Shown here piece by piece: positions 28,622-38,961 of a stretch of DNA of 64,000 nucleotides. Source of the DNA: Variovorax sp. MHTC-1 (GTDB taxonomy: Bacteria; Pseudomonadota; Gammaproteobacteria; Burkholderiales; Burkholderiaceae_C); assembly GCF_003984645.1 (NCBI RefSeq), contig NZ_RWKI01000008.1:186001-250000 (forward strand), read 5' to 3'. The notes under the pieces are model-generated. The model had not been told where the DNA came from, ran no database searches, and saw only the letters and a list, made by a program, of their open reading frames with translations. Each line of letters opens with the position of its first letter. Positions within the stretch are counted from its first letter, which is position 1. Position numbers and translations under genes: made by a program.

Positions 28622-30775
28622 TCAGAATTTGGCGCGCAGGGTCACCTGGAGCTCGCGCGGCGGGCCGGGCAGGATCAGGTTGTCCACGGTGCCGTGGGCC
28701 GAGATGTAGTGCTTCTTGTTGGCGATGTTCTTCAGGTTCAACGCCAGTTCGTAGCGCTGCGTCTTGTAGCTGCCGGCCAGGTCGGCGGTCACGTAGGACG
28801 GCAGCGTCACCAGGTTGGTGAGCGAGGCGAAGCGTGCGGCCATGTAGTTCAGTCCGCCGCCGGCGCTGAAGCCGTGACCCAGGTCCTTCATGAGCCACAG
28901 GAAGGCCGAGTGGCGCGGCGTGAGCGGCGCCACCTTGCCCTGCACCGCGATGGCCGCGCCGATCGGCAGCTGAAACGAGTTCACCGTGGCGACCGACTTG
29001 ACCATCCGCCCGTCCAGATAGGCATAGCCTGCGCTCACGTCCCAGCGGCCTGGCAGCTTGCCGGCGAGCGTGAGTTCCAGCCCATTGGTGCGCTGTGTGC
29101 CGACATTGATCTGCCGCGCCGGATTGGCCGGATCGCTGTTCTTGATGCCCGAGCGCTCCAGGTTGAAGACCGCGGCGGTGAAGTTGAGCGCGCCGTCCAG
29201 GAGGTCGAGCTTGGCACCGATCTCCTTGTTCACCGTGATCTCGGGGTCATTGGCGGTGTTGCTCGCAGAGAGCGCAAAGGTCTCCGCCGAGGGCTGGAAC
29301 GACCGGCTGTACGAGACGTAGTAGGACTGCGTGTCGCTGGGCTGCCAGATCAGGCCCGCGCGCGGGCTGAACTTGCGGTCGGTGCGCGCGAGCGGGGCGA
29401 GCGTGCGCTCGAACGAAGTCTCCTGGTCGAACACGTCGTAGCGCCCGCCGACCAGCGCCTTCCATTGCGGCGCCAGCGTGATCTGGTCCTGCGCGTAGAG
29501 CGCCGCGGTCTTGAAGGTGGAGTTGCTGGGAATTGCGCTCGCCGCCCGGTAGCTGGCGGCAGGGATGGGCGGCGGCACGGCGACGGGGTTCAGGATGCTC
29601 ACGCGCTCGAAGCCGGTGGTCGAAGACACCGTGGACGCGCGCTTGTCCTGCACGCCGAACTCCGCACCGACCAGCCATTCCTGCCGGAAGCCGCCGAGCT
29701 CGTTGCGCCACGTGAGATCGGTCTGGTTGAACCAGCCGCTCTCGTCCCGGTCCACGAAGCCGCGGGTGCGGCCAACGGTCAGGCGCACCGGGTCGGTGGT
29801 GCCGCTGGGCAGGGTGTTGTAGCGATCCAGGTGGTAGCTCGAATAGCGCGTGGTGTTGCGCAGGCTCAGTGCGTCGCTGAAGCGATGGTTCAGCGTGGCG
29901 GTGAAGGACTGGACCTTGCTGGTGGTCGTGTCGTCACGCTTCGCGAAGGCGGAGCCGTAGTAGGTGCCGATCGGCACATTCACCGGCCGACCATTGAGTG
30001 CCGGAATGCCGAAGTCCGTCAGGCGCTGGTCGTAGGCGTTGGTGTACTGCAGCAGCAGATCGGTTTGCGGGCTGAACTTCATCGCCAGCGAGGGCGCGAT
30101 GCTGTAGCGGTCGATGAACTGCTGGTCGCGGTAGCTGCCCGACTTCTCGCGCGCCACATTGAGGCGGAAGGCCATGGCTTCGCCGAAGGGCGCGTTGAGG
30201 TCCGCGGTCGCGCGCTTGAAGTCGTGGCTGCCCACGCCGAGCGAGACCTCGCCGAAGGATTCTCCGAAGACCGGCTTCTTTGTGACGCGGTTGATCAGTC
30301 CGCCTGACGAACCCCGGCCGTACAGCACCGCGGCCGGGCCCTTGAGCACCTCGATGCGTTCGGTGTCCGACAGGTCGCGAAAGTAGAGTGCGTCGTCGCG
30401 CACGCCGTCCACGAACCAGTCGGCGATGGCGCTGAAGCCGCGGATGACCACCTGGTCGCGTTGCCCATCGCCATGGTTGAAGGCGATGCCGGGTGCGTTG
30501 CGCAGCGCGTCCTGCATCGAGGTCGCGCCTTGGTCGCGCAGCAACTGCGCCGGCAGCACGTTCACCGCTTGCGGGATGTCGCGCAGCGGTGCGCTGCCCT
30601 TGGTGGCGCTGCTGCCGGTGGCCGGCGCGTAGCCGGCGTCCTGCTGCGTGCTGACCGTGATCTCCTTCAGCGTGTTGTTCTGGGCCTGCGCCGCGCAATG
30701 CAGCAAGGCGAGCGCGGCAGCGGTCAGGGGCAGATGGCGCAGGCGTGGACGCAGCGCGCGTGGGCGTAGAGACAT
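28622..30775 (-). CDS. TonB-dependent siderophore receptor
   Basis: 717 residues. A signal peptide runs to about residue 31 (CAAQAQ). The plug domain (about 50-155) has DIPQAVNVLPAQLLRDQGA and IEVLKGPAAVLYGRGSSGG, typical of catecholate/hydroxamate ferri-siderophore receptors (FhuE/FoxA group). The barrel ends in VTLRAKF with the C-terminal Phe used in outer membrane targeting. A good ribosome binding site (AAGGAAA) precedes the start. It is convergent with dps, ten bases apart. I looked for but did not find a clear Fur box in the ~230-base gap to ubiA. The siderophore is unknown. Confidence 0.9.
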   Translation of the reverse strand: MSLRPRALRPRLRHLPLTAAALALLHCAAQAQNNTLKEITVSTQQDAGYAPATGSSATKGSAPLRDIPQAVNVLPAQLLRDQGATSMQDALRNAPGIAFNHGDGQRDQVVIRGFSAIADWFVDGVRDDALYFRDLSDTERIEVLKGPAAVLYGRGSSGGLINRVTKKPVFGESFGEVSLGVGSHDFKRATADLNAPFGEAMAFRLNVAREKSGSYRDQQFIDRYSIAPSLAMKFSPQTDLLLQYTNAYDQRLTDFGIPALNGRPVNVPIGTYYGSAFAKRDDTTTSKVQSFTATLNHRFSDALSLRNTTRYSSYHLDRYNTLPSGTTDPVRLTVGRTRGFVDRDESGWFNQTDLTWRNELGGFRQEWLVGAEFGVQDKRASTVSSTTGFERVSILNPVAVPPPIPAASYRAASAIPSNSTFKTAALYAQDQITLAPQWKALVGGRYDVFDQETSFERTLAPLARTDRKFSPRAGLIWQPSDTQSYYVSYSRSFQPSAETFALSASNTANDPEITVNKEIGAKLDLLDGALNFTAAVFNLERSGIKNSDPANPARQINVGTQRTNGLELTLAGKLPGRWDVSAGYAYLDGRMVKSVATVNSFQLPIGAAIAVQGKVAPLTPRHSAFLWLMKDLGHGFSAGGGLNYMAARFASLTNLVTLPSYVTADLAGSYKTQRYELALNLKNIANKKHYISAHGTVDNLILPGPPRELQVTLRAKF

Positions 30776-31003
30776 GGATTTCCTTCAGGGCAAAAAGCGG
30801 ATCGCGAAGCGCCACGCGGCTCGCCATCGAAGCGATGGCTGAACCGGATGTGCCCTGCCTGGAAATGTCTGGGTTGGGTTACCTTTGCGCGGAAGTCCTG
30901 GCGCGGGCCGGGCTCGATGCAAAAGGGTGATCGCGTCGCGCGAACCGCCGGATTCTAGTGTGGCAAACGAGAGGGTCTATTTGGCGTGACGCAGAATCGG
31001 CCC

Positions 31004-31885
31004 ATGTCCGCATCCACTGCCGCCGCGCCGCGCGGCCGTCTTTCGCTCTATCTGGACCTGATTCGGTGGAACCGTCCCGCCGGCTGGCTGCTGCTGCTCT
31101 GGCCATCGCTCGGCGCCCTGTGGTTTGCGGCGGGAGGCTGGCCGGGCTGGCACCTGCTCATCGTGTTCGCGCTGGGCACCATCCTCATGCGCAGCGCCGG
31201 CTGCTGCGTCAACGACGTGGCCGATCGCGATTTCGACCGCCACGTCAAGCGAACTGCCCAGCGGCCGGTCACCAGCGGTGCCATCTCGGTCAAGGAGGCG
31301 CTCGTCTTGGGGGCCGTGCTCGCGCTGGCGGCGTTTGGGCTGGTGCTCACGACCAACCGCGTCACCATGCTGTGGTCGTTCGCGGCCTTGGCGGTGACCC
31401 TGATCTATCCGTATGCCAAGCGCTTCGTGTCGATTCCGCAGGCGGTGCTGGGCATCGCATTCAGTTTCGGCATCCCGATGGCCTTCGCGGCCGTGCAGTC
31501 CACGGTGCCGGCCTTCGCATGGTGCCTGCTGGCGGGCAACCTGTTCTGGGTGCTGGCCTACGACACCGAGTACGCGATGGTCGATCGCGACGACGACCTC
31601 AAGATCGGCATGAAGACCTCGGCCATCACTTTCGGCCGCTTCGATGTGGCGGCCGTGATGGCGAGCTACGCGATCTTTCTGGCGGTCTGGGCGGCGGCCG
31701 GCGCAAGCGAGGCGCTGGGTCCTGCCTTCTTCGCCGCCATCGGCGTGGCGGCGGCGCAGGCGCTGTGGCACTGGCGGCTGATTCGTGGCCGTACGCGCGA
31801 CGGCTGCTTCAAGGCCTTCCGGCTCAACCACTGGCTGGGCTTCACCGTGTTCGCCGGCGTCGTGGCCGGCTACGCGCTGCGCTGA
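31004..31885 (+). CDS. ubiA: 4-hydroxybenzoate polyprenyltransferase
   Basis: 293 residues with about eight membrane segments. The two Asp-rich prenyl-diphosphate/Mg sites of UbiA are clear: [19 protein letters not shown] near residue 69 and the [19 protein letters not shown] segment near 187. The enzyme attaches the polyprenyl tail to 4-hydroxybenzoate in ubiquinone synthesis. The ATG before [10 protein letters not shown] is used; a GTG six codons earlier is in frame. The gene is convergent with proC, with 13 bases between the stops. Confidence 0.93.
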   Translation: MSASTAAAPRGRLSLYLDLIRWNRPAGWLLLLWPSLGALWFAAGGWPGWHLLIVFALGTILMRSAGCCVNDVADRDFDRHVKRTAQRPVTSGAISVKEALVLGAVLALAAFGLVLTTNRVTMLWSFAALAVTLIYPYAKRFVSIPQAVLGIAFSFGIPMAFAAVQSTVPAFAWCLLAGNLFWVLAYDTEYAMVDRDDDLKIGMKTSAITFGRFDVAAVMASYAIFLAVWAAAGASEALGPAFFAAIGVAAAQALWHWRLIRGRTRDGCFKAFRLNHWLGFTVFAGVVAGYALR

Positions 31886-31898
31886 AGGCGCGCTGCCT

Positions 31899-32756
31899 TC
31901 AGTCGCGGCCGAATTCCTTGGCGAGTTCGCCGGCGCGCTGGTGTGCGGCGCGGATCGCGGCCTTGAACTTCGCCTTGATGTCGTCGCCCTCGAGGGAGGT
32001 GATCGCCGCATAGGTGGTGCCGCCTTTGGAGGTGACGCGCTCGCGCAGCACCGCGGGCGGCTCGCTCGCATTGCCGGCCAGGGCCGATGCGCCGCTGAAG
32101 GTGCCCACGGCCAGACGATGCGCCTGCTCGGGAGGGAGGCCCAGTTCGACGCCGGCCTCGGTCATGGCCTCGATGAAATAGAACACATAGGCGGGGCCCG
32201 AGCCCGACACCGCGGTCACCGCATCGAGCGCGCTTTCGGCATCGACCCACAGCAGGTCGCCGGTGGCGTCCAGTACCTGCTCGACCAGCTTGCGCCCGGC
32301 GGCGTCGACCGCCGGCCGCGCGAACAGGCCGGTCATGCCCTGGCCGACCAGGGCCGGCGTATTGGGCATGGCGCGCACCACCCGTTCGGTGGCCAGCCAG
32401 CGGGCGATGCTGTCGGAGGGGATGCCCGCGGCGACGCTGAGGTGCAGCGCCTCGTTCCCTAGAGCGCGGACCGGTCCCGCGGCCTGCGCAAAGCTCTGCG
32501 GCTTGACGGCCCAGACCACGACAGCGCAGCGCGCGAGCGCGGCACCCGCCTCGGCCTGAGCGGTGATGCCGAAATCCTGCAGAAGCCGCGCCCGGGCTTC
32601 TGCAACGGGTTCGACGACTTCGAACGCCTCTGCCGGGACGTCCCGCTTGATGAGCCCGCCGATGATGGCGCTGGCCATGTTGCCGCCACCGATGAAGCCG
32701 ATCGGCGGCAAGGGGGTCGGCTCCCGGCGGGGCAGGAAGGTGACTGCGATGTTCAT
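31899..32756 (-). CDS. proC: Pyrroline-5-carboxylate reductase
   Basis: 285 residues. The NAD(P)-binding GFIGGGNMASAIIGGL stretch lies near residue 18, WAVKPQ near 84 and the C-terminal signature AVSGSGPAYVFYFIEAM near 181, followed by VTSKGGTT near 248. It makes proline from pyrroline-5-carboxylate. The ATG before NIAVTFLP is chosen; an in-frame ATG 29 codons upstream adds an Arg-rich leader unlike the family. The first ~16 residues still form a short extension before the Rossmann fold. Confidence 0.93.
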   Translation of the reverse strand: MNIAVTFLPRREPTPLPPIGFIGGGNMASAIIGGLIKRDVPAEAFEVVEPVAEARARLLQDFGITAQAEAGAALARCAVVVWAVKPQSFAQAAGPVRALGNEALHLSVAAGIPSDSIARWLATERVVRAMPNTPALVGQGMTGLFARPAVDAAGRKLVEQVLDATGDLLWVDAESALDAVTAVSGSGPAYVFYFIEAMTEAGVELGLPPEQAHRLAVGTFSGASALAGNASEPPAVLRERVTSKGGTTYAAITSLEGDDIKAKFKAAIRAAHQRAGELAKEFGRD

Positions 32757-33119
32757 GGCTGATTCCGTGACTTCAATGTGGCGACGCGCTGGATCTGCGG
32801 CGGATCGAAATTGTCGCCGCTTGCCGATGCCCTGCAGCGGCATCGATCGAAGGCCGATATGGCGGCGAAAGTCGGGACGTTTTCGGAAAGCGGGCGCTCA
32901 CCTGCGTTGCCTGCGACAAGAGACCGTCATGGCGTCGGGCGCTCGTAGTTGACAGCTCTCATGGGTCGTGCAACAATCGCGGGCTTCGCTTTTCAAAGGC
33001 GATAAGCTTCTGCCCAACGGAGGCGCGCCGAAATGGTTTTGGTGTGCGGACGACGGGCCCAAGACTGACCTGAGAGTCGCCGCAAGGCGGTCCTCGGTAC
33101 AAGTTGGGAATATCACGAA
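32757..33119. other. 363-base intergenic region between proC and rplN
   Basis: No convincing gene is present. It must hold the promoter of proC (leftward), and it contains the ribosomal operon promoter at 32949-32977. Its right part is a leader of about 135 bases before rplN, with a small GCCGC-AA-GGCGG-type hairpin near 33078-33091 that could take part in leader control. I cannot match it to a known ribosomal-protein leader motif. Confidence 0.5.
32949..32977 (+). promoter_or_regulatory. Probable sigma-70 promoter of the rplN operon
   Basis: TTGACA (32949-32954), a 17-base spacer and AACAAT (32972-32977). The -35 is perfect and the spacing ideal. It would give a leader of roughly 135 bases before rplN. 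It makes the rplN-to-rplQ block independent of an upstream S10 operon. Confidence 0.65.
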
Positions 33120-33488
33120 ATGATCCAAACTGAATCCCGGCTCGATGTGGCCGACAACACGGGCGCGAAATCCGTCCTGTGTATCAAGGTGCTCGGTGGC
33201 TCCAAGCGGCGTTATGCCAGCGTGGGCGACGTCATCAAGGTCAGCATCAAGGAAGCCGCTCCGCGTGGTCGCGTCAAAAAGGGCGAGATCTACAGCGCAG
33301 TGGTGGTCCGCACCGCCAAGGGCATCCGTCGCAGCGATGGTTCGCTCGTCAAGTTCGACGGCAATGCCGCCGTTCTGCTCAACGCCAAGCTGGAGCCCAT
33401 CGGCACCCGCATCTTCGGACCGGTCACGCGCGAACTGCGCACCGAGAAGTTCATGAAGATCGTGTCGCTGGCCCCCGAAGTTCTGTAA
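33120..33488 (+). CDS. rplN: 50S ribosomal protein L14
   Basis: 122 residues starting [17 protein letters not shown], the conserved L14 N-terminus, with normal length and the C-terminal [21 protein letters not shown]14 binds 23S rRNA and contributes to bridges with the 30S subunit. It is the first gene of the ribosomal block here and has its own promoter upstream. In most proteobacteria it follows rpsQ of the S10 operon; here the upstream neighbour is proC. Confidence 0.98.
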   Translation: MIQTESRLDVADNTGAKSVLCIKVLGGSKRRYASVGDVIKVSIKEAAPRGRVKKGEIYSAVVVRTAKGIRRSDGSLVKFDGNAAVLLNAKLEPIGTRIFGPVTRELRTEKFMKIVSLAPEVL

Positions 33489-33500
33489 GGACACAACGCC

Positions 33501-33818
33501 ATGAACAAGATTCGCAAAGGCGACCAGGTCATCGTGTTGGCCGGGCGCGACAAGGGCAAGCGCGGCACGGTGTCGCTGCGCAAAGACGACTCGCACCTGA
33601 TCGTCGACGGCATCAACATGGTCAAGAAGCACACCAAGCCGAACCCGCTCAAGGGCACGACCGGTGGCATCGTCGAGAAGGCCATGCCGATTCACCAATC
33701 CAACGTGGCGATCTTCAATGCTGCGACCGGCAAGGCCGATCGCGTGGGCATCAAGGTCACGGACGGCAAGCGCGTGCGCGTCTTCAAGTCCAGCGGCGAC
33801 GAAATCAAGACCGCCTAA
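33501..33818 (+). CDS. rplX: 50S ribosomal protein L24
   Basis: 105 residues. The KOW motif sits at the N-terminus ([19 protein letters not shown]), followed by the typical [11 protein letters not shown] segment. L24 starts assembly of the large subunit by binding the 5' end of 23S rRNA. It lies 12 bases after rplN in the spc operon order. Confidence 0.98.
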   Translation: MNKIRKGDQVIVLAGRDKGKRGTVSLRKDDSHLIVDGINMVKKHTKPNPLKGTTGGIVEKAMPIHQSNVAIFNAATGKADRVGIKVTDGKRVRVFKSSGDEIKTA

Positions 33819-33829
33819 GGGGTACTCAC

Positions 33830-34369
33830 ATGGCACGTCTCCAACAACACTACCGCGAAAAAGTCGCGAAAGACCTGACCGAGAAGTTCGGCTACAAGTC
33901 GCCGATGCAGGTCCCGCGCCTGACCAAGATCACGCTCAACATGGGTGTGGGCGAAGCGGTCGCCGACAAGAAGGTCCTCGACAACGCCGTCGCCGACCTG
34001 ACCAAGATTGCCGGACAGAAGCCGGTCGTGACCAAGTCGAAGAAGGCGATCGCCGGCTTCAAGATTCGCGAGAACCAGCCGATCGGCTGCATGGTCACGC
34101 TGCGCGGTGTGCAGATGTATGAATTCCTGGACCGTTTCGTGACCGTGGCCCTGCCGCGCGTGCGCGACTTCCGCGGCATCTCCGGCCGTGCGTTCGACGG
34201 CCGCGGCAACTACAACATCGGCGTGAAAGAGCAGATCATTTTTCCCGAGATCGAATACGACAAGGTCGATGCCCTGCGCGGTCTCAATATCAGCATCACG
34301 ACGACGGCCAAGACCGACGAAGAAGCCAAGGCGCTTCTCGCGGGCTTCCGTTTCCCGTTCAAGAACTGA
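33830..34369 (+). CDS. rplE: 50S ribosomal protein L5
   Basis: 179 residues starting [16 protein letters not shown]. The L5 signature near residue 62-75 and the [22 protein letters not shown] region are intact. L5 binds 5S rRNA and contacts the P-site tRNA. Start ATG lies 11 bases after the rplX stop. Confidence 0.98.
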   Translation: MARLQQHYREKVAKDLTEKFGYKSPMQVPRLTKITLNMGVGEAVADKKVLDNAVADLTKIAGQKPVVTKSKKAIAGFKIRENQPIGCMVTLRGVQMYEFLDRFVTVALPRVRDFRGISGRAFDGRGNYNIGVKEQIIFPEIEYDKVDALRGLNISITTTAKTDEEAKALLAGFRFPFKN

Positions 34370-34377
34370 GGTGATTT

Positions 34378-34683
34378 GTGGCTAAAGTAGCTTTGATCGA
34401 GCGCGAACTGAAGCGCGACAAACTGGTCGCAAAGTACGCCGCCAAGCACGCGGAACTGAAGGCGATCGCCAACGACGCGAAGAAGAGCGACGAAGAGCGT
34501 GCGGCCGCCCGCCTGGGCCTGCAGAAGCTCCCGCGCAACGCCAATCCGACGCGCCAGCGCAACCGCTGCGAGATCACCGGCCGCCCGCGCGGCACCTTCC
34601 GTCAATTCGGTCTGGCCCGCGCCAAGATCCGCGAACTGGCCTTCAACGGCGACATCCCCGGTGTCACCAAGGCCAGCTGGTAA
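34378..34683 (+). CDS. rpsN: 30S ribosomal protein S14
   Basis: 101 residues from a GTG start. This is the long, zinc-free S14 form (no CxxC pairs), with the conserved [20 protein letters not shown] segment and the C-terminal [11 protein letters not shown]. It assembles in the 30S head. The start follows the rplE stop by eight bases with GAGGTG as ribosome binding site. Confidence 0.98.
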   Translation: MAKVALIERELKRDKLVAKYAAKHAELKAIANDAKKSDEERAAARLGLQKLPRNANPTRQRNRCEITGRPRGTFRQFGLARAKIRELAFNGDIPGVTKASW

Positions 34684-34703
34684 GCCAGGCAGGAGCAAAC
34701 AAC

Positions 34704-35099
34704 ATGAGCATGAGTGATCCCATTGCCGACCTGCTGACGCGTATCCGCAACGCGCAGATGGTGGCGAAGCCCACCGTGTCGGTCCCGTCTTCCAAGGTGA
34801 AGATCGCGATCGCACAGGTGCTGAAGGACGAGGGCTATATCGACGGCTTCCAGGTCAAGACCGAAGCCGGCAAGAGCGAACTCGAAATCGCGCTGAAGTA
34901 CTACGCTGGCCGTCCGGTCATCGAGCGCATCGAGCGCGTGAGCCGTCCCGGCCTGCGCGTCTACAAGGGCAGCGCTGCCATTCCGCAAGTCCAGAACGGC
35001 CTCGGCGTCGCCATCGTCACGACCCCCAAGGGCGTGATGACCGACCGCAAGGCGCGCGCTACCGGTGTCGGTGGCGAAGTGCTGTGCTACGTCGCCTAA
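34704..35099 (+). CDS. rpsH: 30S ribosomal protein S8
   Basis: 131 residues, starting [18 protein letters not shown] and ending with the S8 signature around [23 protein letters not shown]8 binds central-domain 16S rRNA; in E. coli it also represses the spc operon translationally by binding its mRNA at the L5 start. I did not identify an equivalent mRNA site here. Confidence 0.98.
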   Translation: MSMSDPIADLLTRIRNAQMVAKPTVSVPSSKVKIAIAQVLKDEGYIDGFQVKTEAGKSELEIALKYYAGRPVIERIERVSRPGLRVYKGSAAIPQVQNGLGVAIVTTPKGVMTDRKARATGVGGEVLCYVA

Positions 35100-35123
35100 A
35101 CGAGACATCGAGGAGAAACTGAA

Positions 35124-35657
35124 ATGTCCCGAGTAGGAAAAATGCCGGTCGCCATCCCCGCAGGCGTGGATGTGTCGATCAAGGAAGACCAGATCAGCGT
35201 CAAGGGCACGGGCGGCACGCTCAACCTGGCATTGAACTCGCTGGTCAATGTCGTCAACAAGGACGGCAAGCTGAGCTTCGAGCCCGCCAACGAATCGCGT
35301 GAAGCCAACGCGATGAGCGGCACGGTTCGCCAGCTGGTGAACAACATGGTGGTCGGTGTGACCAAGGGCTTCGAAAAGAAGCTGAGCCTGATCGGCGTGG
35401 GCTACAAGGCGCAGGCGCAGGGCGCCAAGCTGAACCTTCAGGTCGGCTACTCGCACCCGGTCAACAAGGACATGCCGCAAGGCATCACGGTGGCGACGCC
35501 GACCCCGACCGAAGTCGTGATCAAGGGTGCCGACCGTCAACGTGTCGGCCAGGTGGCCGCTGAGATCCGCGCGATTCGTCCGCCCGAGCCCTACAAGGGC
35601 AAGGGCATCCGCTATGCGGACGAGAAGATCGTGATCAAAGAGACCAAGAAGAAGTAA
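35124..35657 (+). CDS. rplF: 50S ribosomal protein L6
   Basis: 177 residues, with two L6 repeats and the C-terminal [20 protein letters not shown] signature. The protein lies near the sarcin-ricin loop region of the large subunit. It follows rpsH by 24 bases with a GAGGAG ribosome binding site. Confidence 0.98.
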   Translation: MSRVGKMPVAIPAGVDVSIKEDQISVKGTGGTLNLALNSLVNVVNKDGKLSFEPANESREANAMSGTVRQLVNNMVVGVTKGFEKKLSLIGVGYKAQAQGAKLNLQVGYSHPVNKDMPQGITVATPTPTEVVIKGADRQRVGQVAAEIRAIRPPEPYKGKGIRYADEKIVIKETKKK

Positions 35658-35668
35658 GGGGCAGCAAA

Positions 35669-36037
35669 ATGATGTTGACCAAAAAAGCACAGCGTCTTCG
35701 CCGTTCGCGCCAGACCCGCATCCGCATTGCGACGCAAGGCGTGGCGCGCCTGACGGTGAACCGCACCAATCTGCACATCTACGCCACCGTCATCTCCGAC
35801 GACGGCACCAAGGTGATTGCCACCGCATCGACGGCCGAAGCCGAAGTGCGCACCTCGCTGGGTGGTTCCGGCAAGGGCGGCAACGCCGCTGCGGCCACCG
35901 TGGTCGGCAAGCGCATCGCTGAAAAGGCGAGGGCCGCCGGCATCGAGAAGGTCGCTTTCGATCGCGCAGGTTTCGCCTACCACGGCCGCGTCAAGGCGCT
36001 GGCCGATGCGGCCCGCGAAGCCGGCCTGCAGTTCTAA
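35669..36037 (+). CDS. rplR: 50S ribosomal protein L18
   Basis: 122 residues. Two ATG codons are adjacent, so translation may start at either. The body has the L18 pattern [20 protein letters not shown] and the C-terminal [26 protein letters not shown]18 binds 5S rRNA together with L5. Confidence 0.98.
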   Translation: MMLTKKAQRLRRSRQTRIRIATQGVARLTVNRTNLHIYATVISDDGTKVIATASTAEAEVRTSLGGSGKGGNAAAATVVGKRIAEKARAAGIEKVAFDRAGFAYHGRVKALADAAREAGLQF

Positions 36038-36055
36038 CCGGACACGAGATTCAAA

Positions 36056-36574
36056 ATGGCAAAGATTCAGGCAAGAACGCAGAGCGAAGGCCCCGAAGAC
36101 GGTCTGCGCGAGAAGATGATCGCGATCAACCGCGTCACCAAGGTGGTGAAGGGCGGCCGTATCCTCGGTTTCGCAGCACTCACCGTGGTGGGAGACGGCG
36201 ACGGCCGCGTCGGCATGGGCAAGGGCAAGTCGAAGGAAGTGCCGGCCGCCGTGCAGAAGGCGATGGAAGAAGCGCGCCGCAACCTCGCGAAGATCGCGAT
36301 CAAGAACGGCACGCTGCATCACCGCGTGACGGGCCACCACGGCGCCGCCTCGGTGGTCATGATCCCGGCCCCGAAGGGTACCGGCATCATCGCCGGCGGC
36401 CCGATGCGCGCCGTGTTCGAAGTGATGGGCATCACCGACATCGTGGCCAAGAGCCATGGTTCCTCGAACCCCTACAACATGGTCCGCGCCACGCTGGACG
36501 GCCTGAAGAATTCGACGACGGCGTCCGAAGTCGCTGCCAAGCGCGGCCTGACCGTCGAACAACTCTTCGCCTGA
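36056..36574 (+). CDS. rpsE: 30S ribosomal protein S5
   Basis: 172 residues. The double-stranded RNA-binding N-domain has [22 protein letters not shown], and the C-domain has [20 protein letters not shown]5 takes part in decoding accuracy and mRNA entry. It follows rplR by 18 bases. Confidence 0.98.
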   Translation: MAKIQARTQSEGPEDGLREKMIAINRVTKVVKGGRILGFAALTVVGDGDGRVGMGKGKSKEVPAAVQKAMEEARRNLAKIAIKNGTLHHRVTGHHGAASVVMIPAPKGTGIIAGGPMRAVFEVMGITDIVAKSHGSSNPYNMVRATLDGLKNSTTASEVAAKRGLTVEQLFA

Positions 36575-36588
36575 ACGGGAGCATCGAC

Positions 36589-36774
36589 ATGACGACGCAA
36601 CAACAAACCCTCAAGGTGCAATTGGTCAAGAGCCCGATCGGCACCAAGGAATCGCATCGCGCCACCGTGCGTGGCCTCGGCCTGCGCAAGCTCAACAGCG
36701 TGAGCGAGCTGCAGGACACGCCCGCGGTGCGCGGCATGATCAACAAGATCAGTTATCTGGTCAAAGTGCTCTAA
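36589..36774 (+). CDS. rpmD: 50S ribosomal protein L30
   Basis: 61 residues, with the L30 signature in the [20 protein letters not shown] segment and the C-terminal [14 protein letters not shown]. The length is normal for bacterial L30. It sits between rpsE and rplO as expected. Confidence 0.97.
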   Translation: MTTQQQTLKVQLVKSPIGTKESHRATVRGLGLRKLNSVSELQDTPAVRGMINKISYLVKVL

Positions 36775-36798
36775 ACAGAGTCGCTGAGAGAGACGTAT

Positions 36799-37230
36799 AT
36801 GGAACTCAATGGCATCAAGCCGGCTGACGGCTCCAAGCACGCCAAGCGCCGTGTCGGCCGCGGTATCGGCTCCGGCCTGGGCAAGACCGCGGGTCGCGGT
36901 CACAAGGGCCAGAAGTCGCGTGCGGGCGGTTTCCACAAGGTCGGCTTCGAAGGCGGCCAGATGCCGCTGCAGCGGCGCCTGCCCAAGCGCGGCTTCAAGT
37001 CGCAGCTGCTCAAGTACAACGCCGAAGTGACACTGACCTCGCTCGAGAAGCTCGGCCTGGCCGAAGTAGACGTGCTGGCGCTCAAGCAAGCCGGTCTGGT
37101 CGGTCAGATCGCCAAGGTCGTCAAGGTCATCAAGTCGGGTGAACTCACCAAGGCCGTCAAGCTGACCGGCATCGGTGCGAGCGCCGGCGCCAAGGCTGCC
37201 ATCGAAGCAGCCGGCGGCAGCGTGGCCTGA
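36799..37230 (+). CDS. rplO: 50S ribosomal protein L15
   Basis: 143 residues. The Gly/Lys/Arg-rich N-terminal extension ([20 protein letters not shown]) penetrates the subunit core, and the globular C-terminal part holds the signature around [12 protein letters not shown]. It is the last ribosomal gene before secY. Confidence 0.98.
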   Translation: MELNGIKPADGSKHAKRRVGRGIGSGLGKTAGRGHKGQKSRAGGFHKVGFEGGQMPLQRRLPKRGFKSQLLKYNAEVTLTSLEKLGLAEVDVLALKQAGLVGQIAKVVKVIKSGELTKAVKLTGIGASAGAKAAIEAAGGSVA

Positions 37231-37250
37231 TCGGACTGAAAGAAGTCTTC

Positions 37251-38561
37251 GTGGCAACCAACGCGGCAACGCTCGCAAAAACAGGCAAGTTCGGCGACCT
37301 GCGTCGCCGGCTGGTCTTTTTGCTGCTCGCGCTCGTGGTCTATCGCATCGGAGCGCACATTCCGGTGCCGGGCATCAACCCAGACCAACTCGCGCAGCTG
37401 TTCCAGGGCCAGCAGGGCGGCATCCTGAGCCTGTTCAACATGTTCTCCGGCGGGGCGCTGTCGCGCTTCACCGTGTTCGCGTTGGGCATCATGCCGTACA
37501 TCTCCGCGTCGATCATCATGCAGTTGATGACCTACGTGGTGCCGACCTTCGAGCAATTGAAGAAGGAAGGCGAAGCCGGCCGGCGCAAGATCACCCAGTA
37601 CACCCGCTACGGCACGCTGGGCCTGGCGCTATTCCAGTCCTTCAGCATCGCTGTCGCGCTGGAATCATCGGCAGGCCTGGTGATTTCGCCCGGCCTCGGC
37701 TTCCGCATCACGGCGATGGTCAGCCTCACGGCGGGCTCGATGTTCCTGATGTGGCTCGGCGAGCAGATCACCGAGCGCGGTTTGGGCAACGGGATCTCGA
37801 TCCTGATCTTCGCGGGTATCGCGGCCGGCTTGCCGAGCGCGATCGGCGGATTGCTTGAACTGGTGCGCACCGGTGCCATGAACGTGATCATCGCGCTGTT
37901 CATCGTCGCGGTGGTCATCCTGGTGACCTACTTCGTCGTGTTCGTCGAGCGCGGTCAGCGCAAGATCCTCGTGAACTATGCGCGGCGCCAGGTCGGCAAC
38001 AAGGTCTACGGCGGCCAGTCGTCGCACCTGCCGCTGAAGCTGAACATGGCCGGCGTGATTCCGCCGATCTTCGCGTCGTCGATCATTCTGCTGCCGACCA
38101 CGGTCGTGGGCTGGTTCAGCACCGGCGAGAGCATGCGCTGGATCAAGGACATCGCGAGCGCGCTGACGCCGGGACAGCCAATCTACGTGCTGCTCTATGC
38201 CACCGCGATCGTGTTCTTCTGCTTCTTCTACACGGCGCTCGTGTTCAACAGCCGCGAGACGGCCGACAACCTGAAGAAGAGCGGTGCGTTCATTCCGGGC
38301 ATTCGTCCGGGCGACCAGACCGCGCGCTATATCGACAAGATCCTGGTTCGTCTGACGCTGGCCGGCGCGGTGTACATCACCTTCGTCTGCCTGCTGCCTG
38401 AGTTCCTGATCCTGAAATACAACGTGCCGTTCTATTTTGGCGGCACCTCTCTGCTGATCATCGTGGTTGTCACGATGGACTTCATGGCTCAAGTGCAGAA
38501 CTACATGATGTCGCAGCAGTACGAATCGCTGTTAAAGAAAGCCAATTTCAAGACTTCCTAG
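37251..38561 (+). CDS. secY: Protein translocase subunit SecY
   Basis: 436 residues from a GTG start, with ten membrane segments. SecY is the protein-conducting channel with SecE and SecG. Signature segments are visible: the N-terminal [28 protein letters not shown], the plug/TM2 region [23 protein letters not shown], and the cytoplasmic loop [23 protein letters not shown] near 243. The position after rplO is universal. Confidence 0.98.
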   Translation: MATNAATLAKTGKFGDLRRRLVFLLLALVVYRIGAHIPVPGINPDQLAQLFQGQQGGILSLFNMFSGGALSRFTVFALGIMPYISASIIMQLMTYVVPTFEQLKKEGEAGRRKITQYTRYGTLGLALFQSFSIAVALESSAGLVISPGLGFRITAMVSLTAGSMFLMWLGEQITERGLGNGISILIFAGIAAGLPSAIGGLLELVRTGAMNVIIALFIVAVVILVTYFVVFVERGQRKILVNYARRQVGNKVYGGQSSHLPLKLNMAGVIPPIFASSIILLPTTVVGWFSTGESMRWIKDIASALTPGQPIYVLLYATAIVFFCFFYTALVFNSRETADNLKKSGAFIPGIRPGDQTARYIDKILVRLTLAGAVYITFVCLLPEFLILKYNVPFYFGGTSLLIIVVVTMDFMAQVQNYMMSQQYESLLKKANFKTS

Positions 38562-38570
38562 GCGATTGAG

Positions 38571-38789
38571 ATGTCGAAGGACGATGTCATCCAGATGCAG
38601 GGCGAGGTTCAGGAGAACTTGCCGAATGCGACCTTCCGGGTGAAGCTGGAAAACGGACACATCGTCCTGGGACATATTTCCGGAAAGATGCGGATGCACT
38701 ACATCCGCATCCTTCCAGGTGACAAGGTCACCGTCGAGTTGACGCCCTATGACTTGAGCCGGGCGCGCATTGTGTTTCGGGCGAAATGA
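38571..38789 (+). CDS. infA: Translation initiation factor IF-1
   Basis: 72 residues forming an S1-like OB fold: [39 protein letters not shown], then [18 protein letters not shown]-1 occupies the A site during initiation. In beta-proteobacteria it commonly lies between secY and rpmJ, as here. Confidence 0.97.
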   Translation: MSKDDVIQMQGEVQENLPNATFRVKLENGHIVLGHISGKMRMHYIRILPGDKVTVELTPYDLSRARIVFRAK

Positions 38790-38823
38790 GTCGCCGGGTT
38801 GGACAGAGTTTTAGGAGAATGAA

Positions 38824-38937
38824 ATGAGAGTTTCGGCTTCGGTCAAAACCATTTGCCGTAATTGCAAGATCATCCGCCGCAAGGGTGTGGTGCGCGTGAT
38901 CTGTACCGACCCGCGCCACAAGCAGCGCCAGGGTTGA
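38824..38937 (+). CDS. rpmJ: 50S ribosomal protein L36
   Basis: 37 residues, [20 protein letters not shown] onwards, ending PRHKQRQG. The zinc ribbon is complete: Cys in TICRNC, a third Cys in VICTDP and His in RHKQ. An AGGAGA ribosome binding site precedes it. This is the zinc-containing (C+) form. Confidence 0.97.
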   Translation: MRVSASVKTICRNCKIIRRKGVVRVICTDPRHKQRQG

Positions 38938-38961
38938 TTGAAAGAGTATTAGAGGACGCAC

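Noticed and set aside
30776-31003. Fur box or cobalamin riboswitch upstream of the siderophore receptor
   Set aside because: No GATAATGATAATCATTATC-like hexamer array and no cobalamin-box core could be found by eye.
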